Shown: piece after piece, positions 34,452-42,213 of the stretch
Position numbering within the stretch: the first letter of the stretch is position 1
Layout: each line of letters starts with the position of its first letter
NCBI GenBank assembly: GCA_965231165.1
Contig: OZ246421.1
Coordinates: forward strand, 372,001-436,000
DNA: 64,000 bases
Source of the DNA: Micavibrio_C sp965231165
GTDB lineage: Bacteria > Pseudomonadota > Alphaproteobacteria > Micavibrionales > Micavibrionaceae
Direction of reading: 5' to 3'
The notes under the pieces: model-generated
Told to the model about the DNA's origin: nothing
The model's input: only the letters and a program-made list of their open reading frames with translations
Databases searched by the model: none
Made by a program: the position numbers and the translations under genes

Positions 34452-35193
34452 GGGTACGACAGTTATTATCACCGGTGGCGGTTCGGGCATGGGCGCGGAA
34501 ACAGCGCGGGCGTTTGCGGCGGCGGGCGCAAAGGTTGTTTTGTGGGACATGAATCTGGCGGCGGCGGAAGCGGTGGCCAAAGAGATTGGCGGCGCAGCTG
34601 TGCAATGCGATGTTACCAGTGAGGACAGTGTGAAGGCGGCACTCGTCAAATCATCCGGCGCACGGGTGCTGGTGAATTGCGCGGGCATTCTGATCGGCAA
34701 GCGGATCGTGGGTAAGGACGGGCCTGCCGATCTTGAGCATTTTATGAAGGTCATTAATGTCAATCTGGCGGGCACCTATAACACCATGCGTCTTGTCGCG
34801 GGTGCGATGGCGCAGCTTGGTCCGGTCAATGACGACGGCGCGCGCGGTGTGATTATCAATGCCGCATCGATTGCCGCGTTCGAGGGGCAGATCGGGCAGG
34901 TGGCCTATAGTGCATCGAAAGGCGGCATCGTCGCCATGACGCTGCCCGCCGCGCGTGATCTGGGCAAGCTCGGTATCCGCGTGATGGCGATTGCGCCGGG
35001 TGCGGTGCAAACACCGATGATCGGCACGATTTCACAGGAATTGCAGGATTCCATTGCGGCAAATATTCCGCACCCCTCACGGATGGCCAAACCCGATGAG
35101 TTTGCCAAACTGGCGCTGCATATCGTCGATAACGATTACCTCAACGGCACGGTGATCCGTCTGGACGGGGCGTCAAGATTGGCGGCGAAGTAG
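34441..35193 (+). CDS. SDR oxidoreductase, 3-hydroxyacyl-CoA dehydrogenase type 2-like
   Basis: A 250-residue classical short-chain dehydrogenase. The cofactor loop TGGGSGMG (11-18) and acidic D36 after the second strand indicate NAD(H). The catalytic set is N108, S143, Y156 and K160 in YSASKGG. The fold and the INAASIAAFEGQIGQVAY stretch resemble HSD17B10-type enzymes that oxidise 2-methyl-3-hydroxybutyryl-CoA in isoleucine degradation. Co-location with a thiolase supports that reading. A terminator follows the stop. Confidence 0.85.
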   Translation: MQIKGTTVIITGGGSGMGAETARAFAAAGAKVVLWDMNLAAAEAVAKEIGGAAVQCDVTSEDSVKAALVKSSGARVLVNCAGILIGKRIVGKDGPADLEHFMKVINVNLAGTYNTMRLVAGAMAQLGPVNDDGARGVIINAASIAAFEGQIGQVAYSASKGGIVAMTLPAARDLGKLGIRVMAIAPGAVQTPMIGTISQELQDSIAANIPHPSRMAKPDEFAKLALHIVDNDYLNGTVIRLDGASRLAAK

Positions 35194-35200
35194 AAAAATA

Positions 35201-35227
35201 AAACCCGGCGTGATGGCCGGGTTTTTT
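35201..35227. terminator. Terminator between convergent genes
   Basis: AAACCCGGC and GCCGGGTTT pair around GTGATG, followed by a T-run to 35227. It ends the thiolase/SDR operon and may also serve the reverse-strand gene that stops at 35236. Confidence 0.85.
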
Positions 35228-35235
35228 ACTATGAT

Positions 35236-35670
35236 CTATTGCGGTTTTGGTGTTTCTTTTTTGCGGCCTCGAAGTGCTACATACCCCATGGTTACGGTGG
35301 TGAGAGCAAACATACCGCCCACAACCCAATCTGTTGCTCGATATGATTCTGTCGCCTTTATTTCTGCAGTGTGAATTACTTGCGGACAATTTTTGAAAGA
35401 TTCAGTGTTCCGGTTTATGGTCAGCAGAAGCGTTTCGGGACTTTTCTCACCAATATCTTCTTTGGCTCTTATAAAATTCTTGCTGAACTCACGTTTTTTA
35501 CAGTCTACAAAATACGTGGTCTCTATCTCGTCCGTTGACATGCCATTAAGTCTATCCAGTGCTTCATTGGCGCTGTTAATTGCGGATGGAACCGATGCTA
35601 GTCCGAATAAGGTTCCAAGACTAAGGATGCCTGCTATGATTTTGGTCTGTTTTTCTGGCTTATTTGACAT
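35236..35670 (-). CDS. Two-TM small protein, member 1 of a divergent tandem pair
   Basis: From the ATG at 35670 (AGGAAG site upstream) the product has 144 residues. It has a membrane segment at about 10-28, an extracytoplasmic part with MSTDEIETTYFVDCKKREF and FKNCPQVI (two cysteines), and a second membrane segment at about 117-136 followed by basic residues. The pattern N-TM, SMT/PxEI...Y...C.K, second Cys, C-TM is shared with the gene upstream at 35690-36175. The longer frame to 35796 overlaps that neighbour and is rejected. Function unknown. Confidence 0.6.
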   Translation of the reverse strand: MSNKPEKQTKIIAGILSLGTLFGLASVPSAINSANEALDRLNGMSTDEIETTYFVDCKKREFSKNFIRAKEDIGEKSPETLLLTINRNTESFKNCPQVIHTAEIKATESYRATDWVVGGMFALTTVTMGYVALRGRKKETPKPQ

Positions 35671-35689
35671 TCTGAATTCTTCCTGATGG

Positions 35690-36175
35690 TTACGGCTTTG
35701 GTTGGTGATTGTCTTTATTCTCTGTCCGGTTGCAGGCATTGCGACGCGCATTGAATACCATTCCTCCAAAGGCCACACCGGCAAACATGATGCCAAACAG
35801 CGTCATGGCTTTGTTGTTGCCCAGTGCCGTGGCAGCGCTTTTTACGGAGACGGTCTGTTCGTTTTCTATGCAATTCATAGTCATTGGGGCACGGGGGCGG
35901 AATTTAAGGGTTGTGGGGATGTCCATATCTTTAGCACCCACCTCAGTACCGCTAATGATCTCGTCTTGGTCGCCGCGTACGGTGCGCTTAGTGCAAAGCG
36001 CCCTGTATTCTTTGTGTATCTGTTCGGGCGTCATGGAAACCAGCGCATCACGCTGCGCTTCACGGTCATCAATCATGGAGCCGTTATAGGCCGCGATGGC
36101 GGCACCGAATACCATGGTCAGGCCGAGGGCTTTGCGGCTGTTCAGGATGCTGTTTAGTATCGATTTTGCGCTCAT
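35690..36175 (-). CDS. Two-TM small protein, member 2 of a divergent tandem pair
   Basis: 161 residues from the ATG at 36175 (an ATG at 36190 is also possible). A membrane segment (LGLTMVFGAAIAAYNGS) is followed by EAQRDALVSMTPEQIHKEYR with ALCTKR, then MTMNCIENEQTVSVKSAA, and a C-terminal membrane segment (TLFGIMFAGVAFGGMVFN). Order and spacing of membrane helices, the MTPEQI/MSTDEI block and two cysteines match the downstream gene, so the pair probably arose by duplication followed by strong divergence. The loop cysteines could form a disulfide in the periplasm. No known family is recognised. Confidence 0.6.
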   Translation of the reverse strand: MSAKSILNSILNSRKALGLTMVFGAAIAAYNGSMIDDREAQRDALVSMTPEQIHKEYRALCTKRTVRGDQDEIISGTEVGAKDMDIPTTLKFRPRAPMTMNCIENEQTVSVKSAATALGNNKAMTLFGIMFAGVAFGGMVFNARRNACNRTENKDNHQPKP

Positions 36176-36238
36176 GGCATTTTCTTTCATATAGAGTGCG
36201 GGCGGATCATGCGACCCGCCCGGTGGTATCAATTTCAA

Positions 36239-36847
36239 TCAGCAGCAGTCGTGTTGAGGAGGGCGAGCCGCGTTCACTTCCTGTACCTTTTTCATCCAGC
36301 TTTCGCAGGCAGAGGCAAAATTTGCGCGCGATTTAAAGCCCGCTTTCTGATAAATGGTATCATCGTCAGGGTTGATATTTCCGGCAACCATGCAGGCATT
36401 CAGCGCGGCAGAAAGTCGCGGACCATTTTGTGTTGCTAAAATCTGCTTGTATTGTGTCATGGCGGATGTCACAGCCTGATGGCATACCTGTTCAAAATCG
36501 GCTTTGGTTGTTTTCAACGCTGCGAAACCGGCATCCGACTCTACGTCCGCCTTCACTATGCGTAATGTTTCCTGAATATTCCCCAGTTGCGTAATGCAGG
36601 TTATATGCACGAAGGCAATGTTAAGGACATCAGGATGTTGAACCATCAGTTCGTTATGATGAAGCACTTCTTTCCATTGTGCGACGGCTGCTGCCAGGGC
36701 GTGTTTATTAAATTCGCCTTTTGTGATTCCCAAAGCCGTGTGGCCTTTGCCTGCGTGCAGATCAACGCCTTCTTGCTCCAGATGAGCTATAACGTCCATA
36801 AAACCTGCTTGCAGCGATTGGAACGCTTCTATTGCCTGTTGTGCCAT
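36239..36847 (-). CDS. Helical hypothetical protein with C-terminal DCC
   Basis: A 202-residue soluble protein, mostly alpha-helical by composition, with no signal peptide. It has scattered His and Cys residues (DLHAGKGHTALG, HHNELMVQHPD, FVHITCIT, QVCHQAV, NACM) and ends HDCC, so metal or disulfide chemistry is conceivable but unproven. AGGAG sits 12 bases before the ATG. It is first in a reverse-strand run of three unknown genes and divergent from prpB across a 200-base gap. No family is recognised. Confidence 0.6.
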   Translation of the reverse strand: MAQQAIEAFQSLQAGFMDVIAHLEQEGVDLHAGKGHTALGITKGEFNKHALAAAVAQWKEVLHHNELMVQHPDVLNIAFVHITCITQLGNIQETLRIVKADVESDAGFAALKTTKADFEQVCHQAVTSAMTQYKQILATQNGPRLSAALNACMVAGNINPDDDTIYQKAGFKSRANFASACESWMKKVQEVNAARPPQHDCC

Positions 36848-37047
36848 GATTTAAAAATCTCCTGTTTTGATTTAATTATGGGGGCAGGAAATACCCGTTT
36901 TAAAGTTATGTCAAGGGCTGGCGGGGTGTGTGATAATTTTGCGCCGCACAAATCCGGGTGTATGTGGAACAGGGCTGTTTTTGACTCGGCTTTTATATAA
37001 GGGGCGCTTATTCTGTTAACCAATTCGATTGCCAAGGAGTATCCGTT

Positions 37048-37914
37048 ATGACGCCCGCCCAGAAATTCAAAGCGACTATCGCTGCCGAGAGACCGCTGCA
37101 GATTGTTGGGGCCATTAATGCCTATTCTGCCCTTATGGCGGAACGGGCGGGGTTTAAGGCGCTGTATTTGTCCGGTGCGGGCGTGGCCAATGCGTCCTTC
37201 GGCATGCCGGACCTGGCGATCACGACGATCAATGATGTGGTGGATGATGCGCGGCGCATTACGGGTCGCGTCGATCTGCCGTTGCTGGTGGATATTGATA
37301 CCGGCTGGGGCGGGGCGTTCAATATTGCGCGCACGGTGAAAGAATTCGAACACGCGGGTGTCGCGTGTGTCCATATCGAAGACCAGGTCAGCCAGAAACG
37401 CTGCGGCCACCGTCCGGGCAAGGAACTGGTCGATAAATTTGAAATGGGCGACCGGGTGAAGGCGGCTGTCGATGCGCGTTCCGATCTGTTGATCATGGCG
37501 CGGACTGACGCGCTGGCGGGCGAGGGGCTGGACGGTGTGATCGAACGCTGCGTCCATTATGTGGAATGCGGCGCCGATATGATTTTTGCCGAGGCGATGA
37601 CCGATCTGTCGCACTATCAGAAGATTAAGGATGCTGTGAAGGTGCCCCTGCTGGCGAACCTTACAGAATTTGGCAAGACCGATTACTACACCATCGCGCA
37701 GCTGGCCAAGGTCGGCGTTGATATGGCGCTCTATCCGCTCTCCGCGTTCCGTGCGATGAGCAAGGCCGCTGAAGTGGTTTACGGCGCGATCCGCAAGGAG
37801 GGCACGCAAAAATCCGTTGTGTCCACCATGCAGACGCGGGAAGAACTGTATCAGGTTCTGGATTATTACGATTATGAGAAAAAACTGGATGAATTGTTCG
37901 GTAAGAAAAAATAA
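37048..37914 (+). CDS. prpB: 2-Methylisocitrate lyase
   Basis: PrpB splits 2-methylisocitrate to pyruvate and succinate, the last step of the methylcitrate cycle. The 288-residue protein is of the ICL/PEP mutase superfamily: LYLSGAGVANASFGMPD, the metal site VDIDTGWGG (D82, D84) and the signature VSQKRCGHRPGK with catalytic C119. The R/K-R-C-G-H form and length under 300 residues point to methylisocitrate lyase rather than isocitrate lyase. CAAGGAG precedes the ATG. prpC and prpD follow within 5 kb on the same strand but are separated by other genes. Confidence 0.93.
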   Translation: MTPAQKFKATIAAERPLQIVGAINAYSALMAERAGFKALYLSGAGVANASFGMPDLAITTINDVVDDARRITGRVDLPLLVDIDTGWGGAFNIARTVKEFEHAGVACVHIEDQVSQKRCGHRPGKELVDKFEMGDRVKAAVDARSDLLIMARTDALAGEGLDGVIERCVHYVECGADMIFAEAMTDLSHYQKIKDAVKVPLLANLTEFGKTDYYTIAQLAKVGVDMALYPLSAFRAMSKAAEVVYGAIRKEGTQKSVVSTMQTREELYQVLDYYDYEKKLDELFGKKK

Positions 37915-37920
37915 TACAAA

Positions 37921-37956
37921 AAATTCCCTCGGGTTGTGTCCGGGGGAATTTTATTT
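37921..37956 (+). terminator. Terminator after prpB
   Basis: AAATTCCCTCGG pairs with CCGGGGGAATTTT around a short loop, followed by a T-rich tail, seven bases after the prpB stop. The mirrored A/T tails make it usable from both strands. Confidence 0.75.
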
Positions 37957-37971
37957 AGAATGCCAGATGTT

Positions 37972-38418
37972 TTATTTAGGTGCTAATGCTGCCTTTGTCT
38001 TTTTATAGGCGGCATTAAAATTGGCATATGCTTGATCCAGTTTTTCTTTATTTGCACCCGGGTAAAGATTGGATGGGCACAATGCTGCCGCTTTAAAAAG
38101 ATCGTCTTTTAAATCCATATTTTCTTTAAAAATAGAATCTGCATTCTCTTTGTCCTCCATCATTGGGGCATACTCAGGCGTAGATATTTCATTCATGCCG
38201 CCCGTCATTTTTTCGAGATTATAGACGATGAAGGAGGCCATATTTTTGCAGGCAACAAGAAGCTCGGAGTCTTTTGATGGACTCCGGAATACGAGGGTTG
38301 ATGCGTTGGGATCCAATTCGGCAGTGCCGCCGTTTGCGCTGGTTATAGTTTGTGCGCTAACGCAATTAGCCAAGGTGAGTATCGATAGAGCGGAGGTGAT
38401 AAAAGCCTTTTTCAGCAT
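37972..38418 (-). CDS. Secreted hypothetical protein
   Basis: 148 residues with a clear signal peptide: basic start MLKKAF, hydrophobic core, and likely cleavage after ANCVSA at about residue 22. The mature part is helical, Lys/Ala-rich and has two cysteines (VACKNMAS and ALCPSNLYPG) that may form a disulfide. It ends in TKAALAPK. No family is recognised. It is convergent with prpB and shares its terminator, and is divergent from prpC. Confidence 0.65.
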   Translation of the reverse strand: MLKKAFITSALSILTLANCVSAQTITSANGGTAELDPNASTLVFRSPSKDSELLVACKNMASFIVYNLEKMTGGMNEISTPEYAPMMEDKENADSIFKENMDLKDDLFKAAALCPSNLYPGANKEKLDQAYANFNAAYKKTKAALAPK

Positions 38419-38599
38419 TGTATTCAGCCTTATTTTTATTACGTTAAATCCTTGGTATTTTTATGGAATATCTCATGAGCTGTCAAGTATTTAAAAATCG
38501 TGACAGATCAGCGTTTTTTCGCGTCTGCAGCAAGACAGGACTGGTCCTTCCTGCTACAAAATTGGCAGTCATTATAAGTATATAGGCAAGGAGGGTTTC

Positions 38600-39742
38600 A
38601 TGACCGATGCCGCTATAAATATGCCGGTTAAAAAGAAAACCGGCGGGCTGGCCGGGATTGTGGCCGGGGAAACGAAAATTTCCGCCGCCGGGGGCGCACA
38701 CACGCTCGAATATCGCGGCTACTCGATTTATGAGCTGGCCGAGCATGCCGAGTTTGAAGAAGTGGCTTACCTGCTGCTGTACGGGGAATTGCCGACAGAG
38801 CGCCAGTTGAAACATTATAAAGGCAATCTCAAGAACCAGCGCGATCTGCCTGCGGCCTTGAAAGCCGTTCTGGAACTGGTCCCGGCGGATGCGCACCCTA
38901 TGGACGTGATGCGCACGGGGACGTCGTTTCTGGGCAATCTGGAGCAGGAAGCGGACAATCACGGTCAGGTGGCGGTGACGAACCGTCTGCTGGCGCTGTA
39001 TCCGGCGATGCTGGCTTACTGGTGGCATTTCACCCATAACGGCAAACGCATAGACTGCACGACGGATGCCGAGGGTATTGCCGATCATTTCCTCACCCTG
39101 CTGCATGGCAAGGCACCGTCGGCGCTGCATAAGAAAGCGATGAATGTTTCGCTGATTCTGTACGCAGAGCATGAATTCAATGCCTCGACTTTCACCGCAC
39201 GTACCATCACTTCGACGATGGCGGATATTTATTCGGCGGTGACGGGGGCGATTGGGGCGCTGCGCGGGCCGTTGCATGGTGGCGCGAATGAAGCGGCAAT
39301 GGAATTGATCGAGAAATTCCAGACACCGGAGGAAGCTGTCGCGGGCGTGAAGAAGATGATGGCTGAAAAGCAACTCATCATGGGTTTTGGCCACCGCGTC
39401 TATACCGAAGCCGATCCGCGCAACGTCGTGATCAAGTCCTGGTCGAAAAAACTGGCGGATGATGCGGGCAATAAAACGCTCTACCCGGTGTCCGAAGCCA
39501 TCGAGAAACTGATGTGGGACGAAAAACATCTGTTCCCGAACCTCGATTTTTATTCGGCCTCCAGCTATCACTTCATGGGCATCCCGACGCCGATGTTCAC
39601 GCCGATCTTCGTGATGTCGCGTATCTCCGGCTGGGCGGCGCATATTTTCGAACAGCGCAGTAACAATAAACTGATCCGCCCGAACGCCGATTATACCGGC
39701 CCGGAAACCCGCGCCTTCGTGCCGCTGGATAAACGGGGATAA
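38600..39742 (+). CDS. prpC: 2-Methylcitrate synthase
   Basis: PrpC condenses propionyl-CoA and oxaloacetate. The 380-residue product is a short-form citrate synthase with the catalytic triad H226 (GPLHGGANE), H265 (GFGHRVY) and D316 (NLDFYSAS). YRGYSIYELAEHAEFEEVAY is typical of the small citrate/methylcitrate synthase branch. Sequence alone does not fully exclude citrate synthase, but the prpB and prpD neighbours decide it. A perfect AAGGAGG site stands seven bases before the ATG. Confidence 0.9.
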   Translation: MTDAAINMPVKKKTGGLAGIVAGETKISAAGGAHTLEYRGYSIYELAEHAEFEEVAYLLLYGELPTERQLKHYKGNLKNQRDLPAALKAVLELVPADAHPMDVMRTGTSFLGNLEQEADNHGQVAVTNRLLALYPAMLAYWWHFTHNGKRIDCTTDAEGIADHFLTLLHGKAPSALHKKAMNVSLILYAEHEFNASTFTARTITSTMADIYSAVTGAIGALRGPLHGGANEAAMELIEKFQTPEEAVAGVKKMMAEKQLIMGFGHRVYTEADPRNVVIKSWSKKLADDAGNKTLYPVSEAIEKLMWDEKHLFPNLDFYSASSYHFMGIPTPMFTPIFVMSRISGWAAHIFEQRSNNKLIRPNADYTGPETRAFVPLDKRG

Positions 39743-39748
39743 CCACGC

Positions 39749-40408
39749 ATGAGTTTCGAGCTGTTTATCTCGGCCTTCGTCAGTTTGTTCGTCGTGGTCG
39801 ATCCGTTCGGCACGTCGGCGGTGTTTACCGTGCTGACGCAGGCGATGACGCGCAAGGAACAACGGCGTGTGGCGCTCAAGGCCGTGGCCATCGCGCTGGT
39901 CATCATGCTGTCGTTCAGCGCGGTGGGGCGGATTTTGCTCGAATATATGCATATCTCGCTGCCCGCGTTCCGTGTGGCGGGCGGGTTGCTGCTGTTTGTC
40001 ACGGCGTTCCGGATGATTATGGGTTTCCACGACCCGGACCAATTAAGCTCCGAAAAATCGGCCTACAAAGATCGCAGCGATATCGCCGTGTTCCCGCTCG
40101 CGATACCATTGTTGGCGGGGCCGGGGGTGATGACGGCGGTGATCATGTTCTCGACCGCGGCGCACGACGCCATCAGCCATGTGCAGGTGACGGCGGCGAT
40201 TATTCTGGTGCAGGTGCTGGCGCTGTTCAGCCTGCTGGGCGCGGCGCGGTTGTCGCGCTTCTTTGGTTCCACCGGCAACAGCATCATCGCCCGCATCATG
40301 GGCATTCTGCTGGCGGCGATGGCGGTGCAGTTTATGGCTGATGGCATCACCGAATTATTCCGCCTGCGCGATTTCGCCGGCCCGGTCCCCGAAATCATGC
40401 ACGGATAA
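39749..40408 (+). CDS. MarC-family inner-membrane protein
   Basis: A 219-residue integral membrane protein with six hydrophobic helices and family blocks SLFVVVDPFGTSAVF near the start, RVAGGLLLFVTAFRMI and AIPLLAGPGVMTAVI. MarC proteins were once linked to multiple antibiotic resistance, but that is not supported; their role is unknown. The gene begins six bases after prpC, so it is likely co-transcribed, and it ends in a strong terminator. No link to propionate metabolism is known. Confidence 0.88.
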   Translation: MSFELFISAFVSLFVVVDPFGTSAVFTVLTQAMTRKEQRRVALKAVAIALVIMLSFSAVGRILLEYMHISLPAFRVAGGLLLFVTAFRMIMGFHDPDQLSSEKSAYKDRSDIAVFPLAIPLLAGPGVMTAVIMFSTAAHDAISHVQVTAAIILVQVLALFSLLGAARLSRFFGSTGNSIIARIMGILLAAMAVQFMADGITELFRLRDFAGPVPEIMHG

Positions 40409-40409
40409 A

Positions 40410-40441
40410 AAAACCGGGGAGAGATATCTCTCCCCGGTTTT
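40410..40441. terminator. Perfect 32-base palindromic terminator
   Basis: AAAACCGGGGAGAGAT and its exact complement ATCTCTCCCCGGTTTT form a perfect palindrome flanked by A- and T-rich sequence. It ends the prpC/MarC transcript and, from the other strand, the 40464-40601 gene. Confidence 0.9.
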
Positions 40442-40463
40442 AATATGGAACAGGCCGCCGTTT

Positions 40464-40601
40464 TTAGCGGCGCTCGGCCTGACGGTCACGTTCAGACGGG
40501 TTGTCCGTGCGTGGTTTTTCCGCAGGGTTGCTTTTCGGCTTGTCTTCTCTTTCGCCCGGTTTTGCGGGTTTGTAAGGCTCACCTTGTTTACGTTCTTGCA
40601 T
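40464..40601 (-). CDS. 45-residue hydrophilic, probably disordered protein
   Basis: The ORF reads MQERKQGEPYKPAKPGERED and continues in the same Lys/Pro/Glu/Arg-rich style to RQAERR; there is no hydrophobic core, so it is expected to be disordered. AAAGGAG lies seven bases before the ATG, and a terminator follows the stop; both argue for a real expressed gene. The longer frame to 40661 has no such site. Small charged alphaproteobacterial proteins of this kind are common and uncharacterised. It lies antisense between the MarC gene and prpD. Confidence 0.55.
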   Translation of the reverse strand: MQERKQGEPYKPAKPGEREDKPKSNPAEKPRTDNPSERDRQAERR

Positions 40602-40775
40602 CGTTCTCTCCTTTAAGTTTTCAGGCCGCACGCCTTGTGGCGCGGGTACAAGACAAACCAAGGGCGCGGGGTGCAGTTCCTTATGCTTTTTCAGGGCATT
40701 GATTCCTGTATGTGATTGTCAAACAGGCGCCATAATCCTAAAATTCGGAACTTTCTTAAAATCAGAGGAAAAACC

Positions 40776-42209
40776 ATGGGTTCCGCCGCACACGCACATA
40801 ACGTCGATCTGAATAACCGTCCGGCACCGGACAAGGTGCTGACCGACATCGCCGATTACGTCACAGGTTACAAAGTGTCCAGCGACGAGGCCTACCGCAC
40901 GGCGCGTTACTGCCTGATGGATACGCTGGCATGCGGCCTGATGGCGCTGCAATTTCCCGCCTGCGTGAAAATGCTCGGCCCCATCGTGCCGGGTACGGTG
41001 GTGCCGAACGGTGTGCGCGTACCGGGACGCCCCGATGTGCTCGACCCGGTCAAGGGCGCGTTCGATATCGGCTGCATGGTGCGCTGGCTTGATTTCAATG
41101 ATACATGGCTGGCTGCGGAATGGGGGCACCCGTCCGATAATCTCGGTGCTATTCTTTCTGTCGCGCAAACCAAACCCGACATGACCATGCGTGACGTGCT
41201 GACCGCGATGATCAAGGCGCACGAAATTCAGGGCTGCCTCGCGCTCGAAAACTCCTTCAACAAAGTCGGCCTCGATCACGTCGTGCTGGTCAAGGTGGCC
41301 TCCACGGCGGTCGCCACGCAAATGCTCGGCGGCAATTACGATCAGATCGTCGATGCGCTCTCCCATGCATGGGTTGATGGCCAGTCCTTGCGCACCTACC
41401 GCCACGCCCCGAACGCCGGTCCGCGCAAATCATGGGCGGCGGGCGACGCCACCAGCCGCGCCGTGCGTCTGGCGATGATCGTGGTCGATCAGGGGCAAAT
41501 CGGCTATCCCGGCGCGCTGACCGCGCCGAAATGGGGCTTCTATGACGTACTGTTCAAGGGCAATGAATTTAAATTCCAGCGCCCTTACGGTTCCTATGTG
41601 ATGGAACAAATCCTGTTCAAGATTTCCTTCCCGGCGGAATTCCATTCGCAAACGGCGGTCGAGGCGGCGGTGAAACTCCATGCCCAGGTAAAAGACCGCC
41701 TGAACGATATCGAAAAAATCGTACTGACCACACACGAAGCTGCCATCCGCATCATCTCGAAAACCGGGCCGCTGCATAACCCCGCCGACCGGGATCACTG
41801 CCTGCAATACATGGTGGCGGTGCCGCTGATCAAAGGCAACCTCGTGGCCGAAGATTATGAGGATGATGTCGCCGCCGACCCGCGCATTCAAATGCTGCGC
41901 GATAAAATGGAAGTGGTGGAAGATAAACGCTACAGCACCGAATACCACGAACCCGACAAACGCAGCATCGCCAACGCCGTGCAGATTTTCTTCAAAGACG
42001 GCACCAAAACCGAAAAAATCGAAATCGAATACCCCGTCGGCCACCGCCGCCGCCGCGAAGAGGGGATTCCGCTGCTGGAGGAAAAATTTGAAGCAGCACT
42101 CAAGGCGCATTACAAATCCGACCAGATGCAAAAAATCATCGATCTGTGCAAAGACCAGAAAAAACTGGAAAGCATGAAGGTGAGCGAGTTTGTGAGGGTG
42201 TGGGTTTAG
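40776..42209 (+). CDS. prpD: 2-Methylcitrate dehydratase
   Basis: PrpD removes water from 2-methylcitrate to give 2-methyl-cis-aconitate. The 477-residue product is of the MmgE/PrpD family: YCLMDTLACGLMALQFP, the WLDFNDTWLAAEWGHPSDN block and KSWAAGDATSRAVRLA are typical. GAGGAA before ACC-ATG fixes the start; the frame is open 20 codons further upstream without a site. PrpD needs no metal; a separate aconitase would finish the isomerisation and is not in this window. It ends four bases from the convergent AIPR-type gene. Confidence 0.92.
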   Translation: MGSAAHAHNVDLNNRPAPDKVLTDIADYVTGYKVSSDEAYRTARYCLMDTLACGLMALQFPACVKMLGPIVPGTVVPNGVRVPGRPDVLDPVKGAFDIGCMVRWLDFNDTWLAAEWGHPSDNLGAILSVAQTKPDMTMRDVLTAMIKAHEIQGCLALENSFNKVGLDHVVLVKVASTAVATQMLGGNYDQIVDALSHAWVDGQSLRTYRHAPNAGPRKSWAAGDATSRAVRLAMIVVDQGQIGYPGALTAPKWGFYDVLFKGNEFKFQRPYGSYVMEQILFKISFPAEFHSQTAVEAAVKLHAQVKDRLNDIEKIVLTTHEAAIRIISKTGPLHNPADRDHCLQYMVAVPLIKGNLVAEDYEDDVAADPRIQMLRDKMEVVEDKRYSTEYHEPDKRSIANAVQIFFKDGTKTEKIEIEYPVGHRRRREEGIPLLEEKFEAALKAHYKSDQMQKIIDLCKDQKKLESMKVSEFVRVWV

Positions 42210-42213
42210 ACGC

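Noticed and set aside
38483..40042. 519-codon reverse frame over prpC
   Set aside because: It is antisense to a complete citrate synthase-family gene. The translation is Arg/His-rich and has no recognisable motif.
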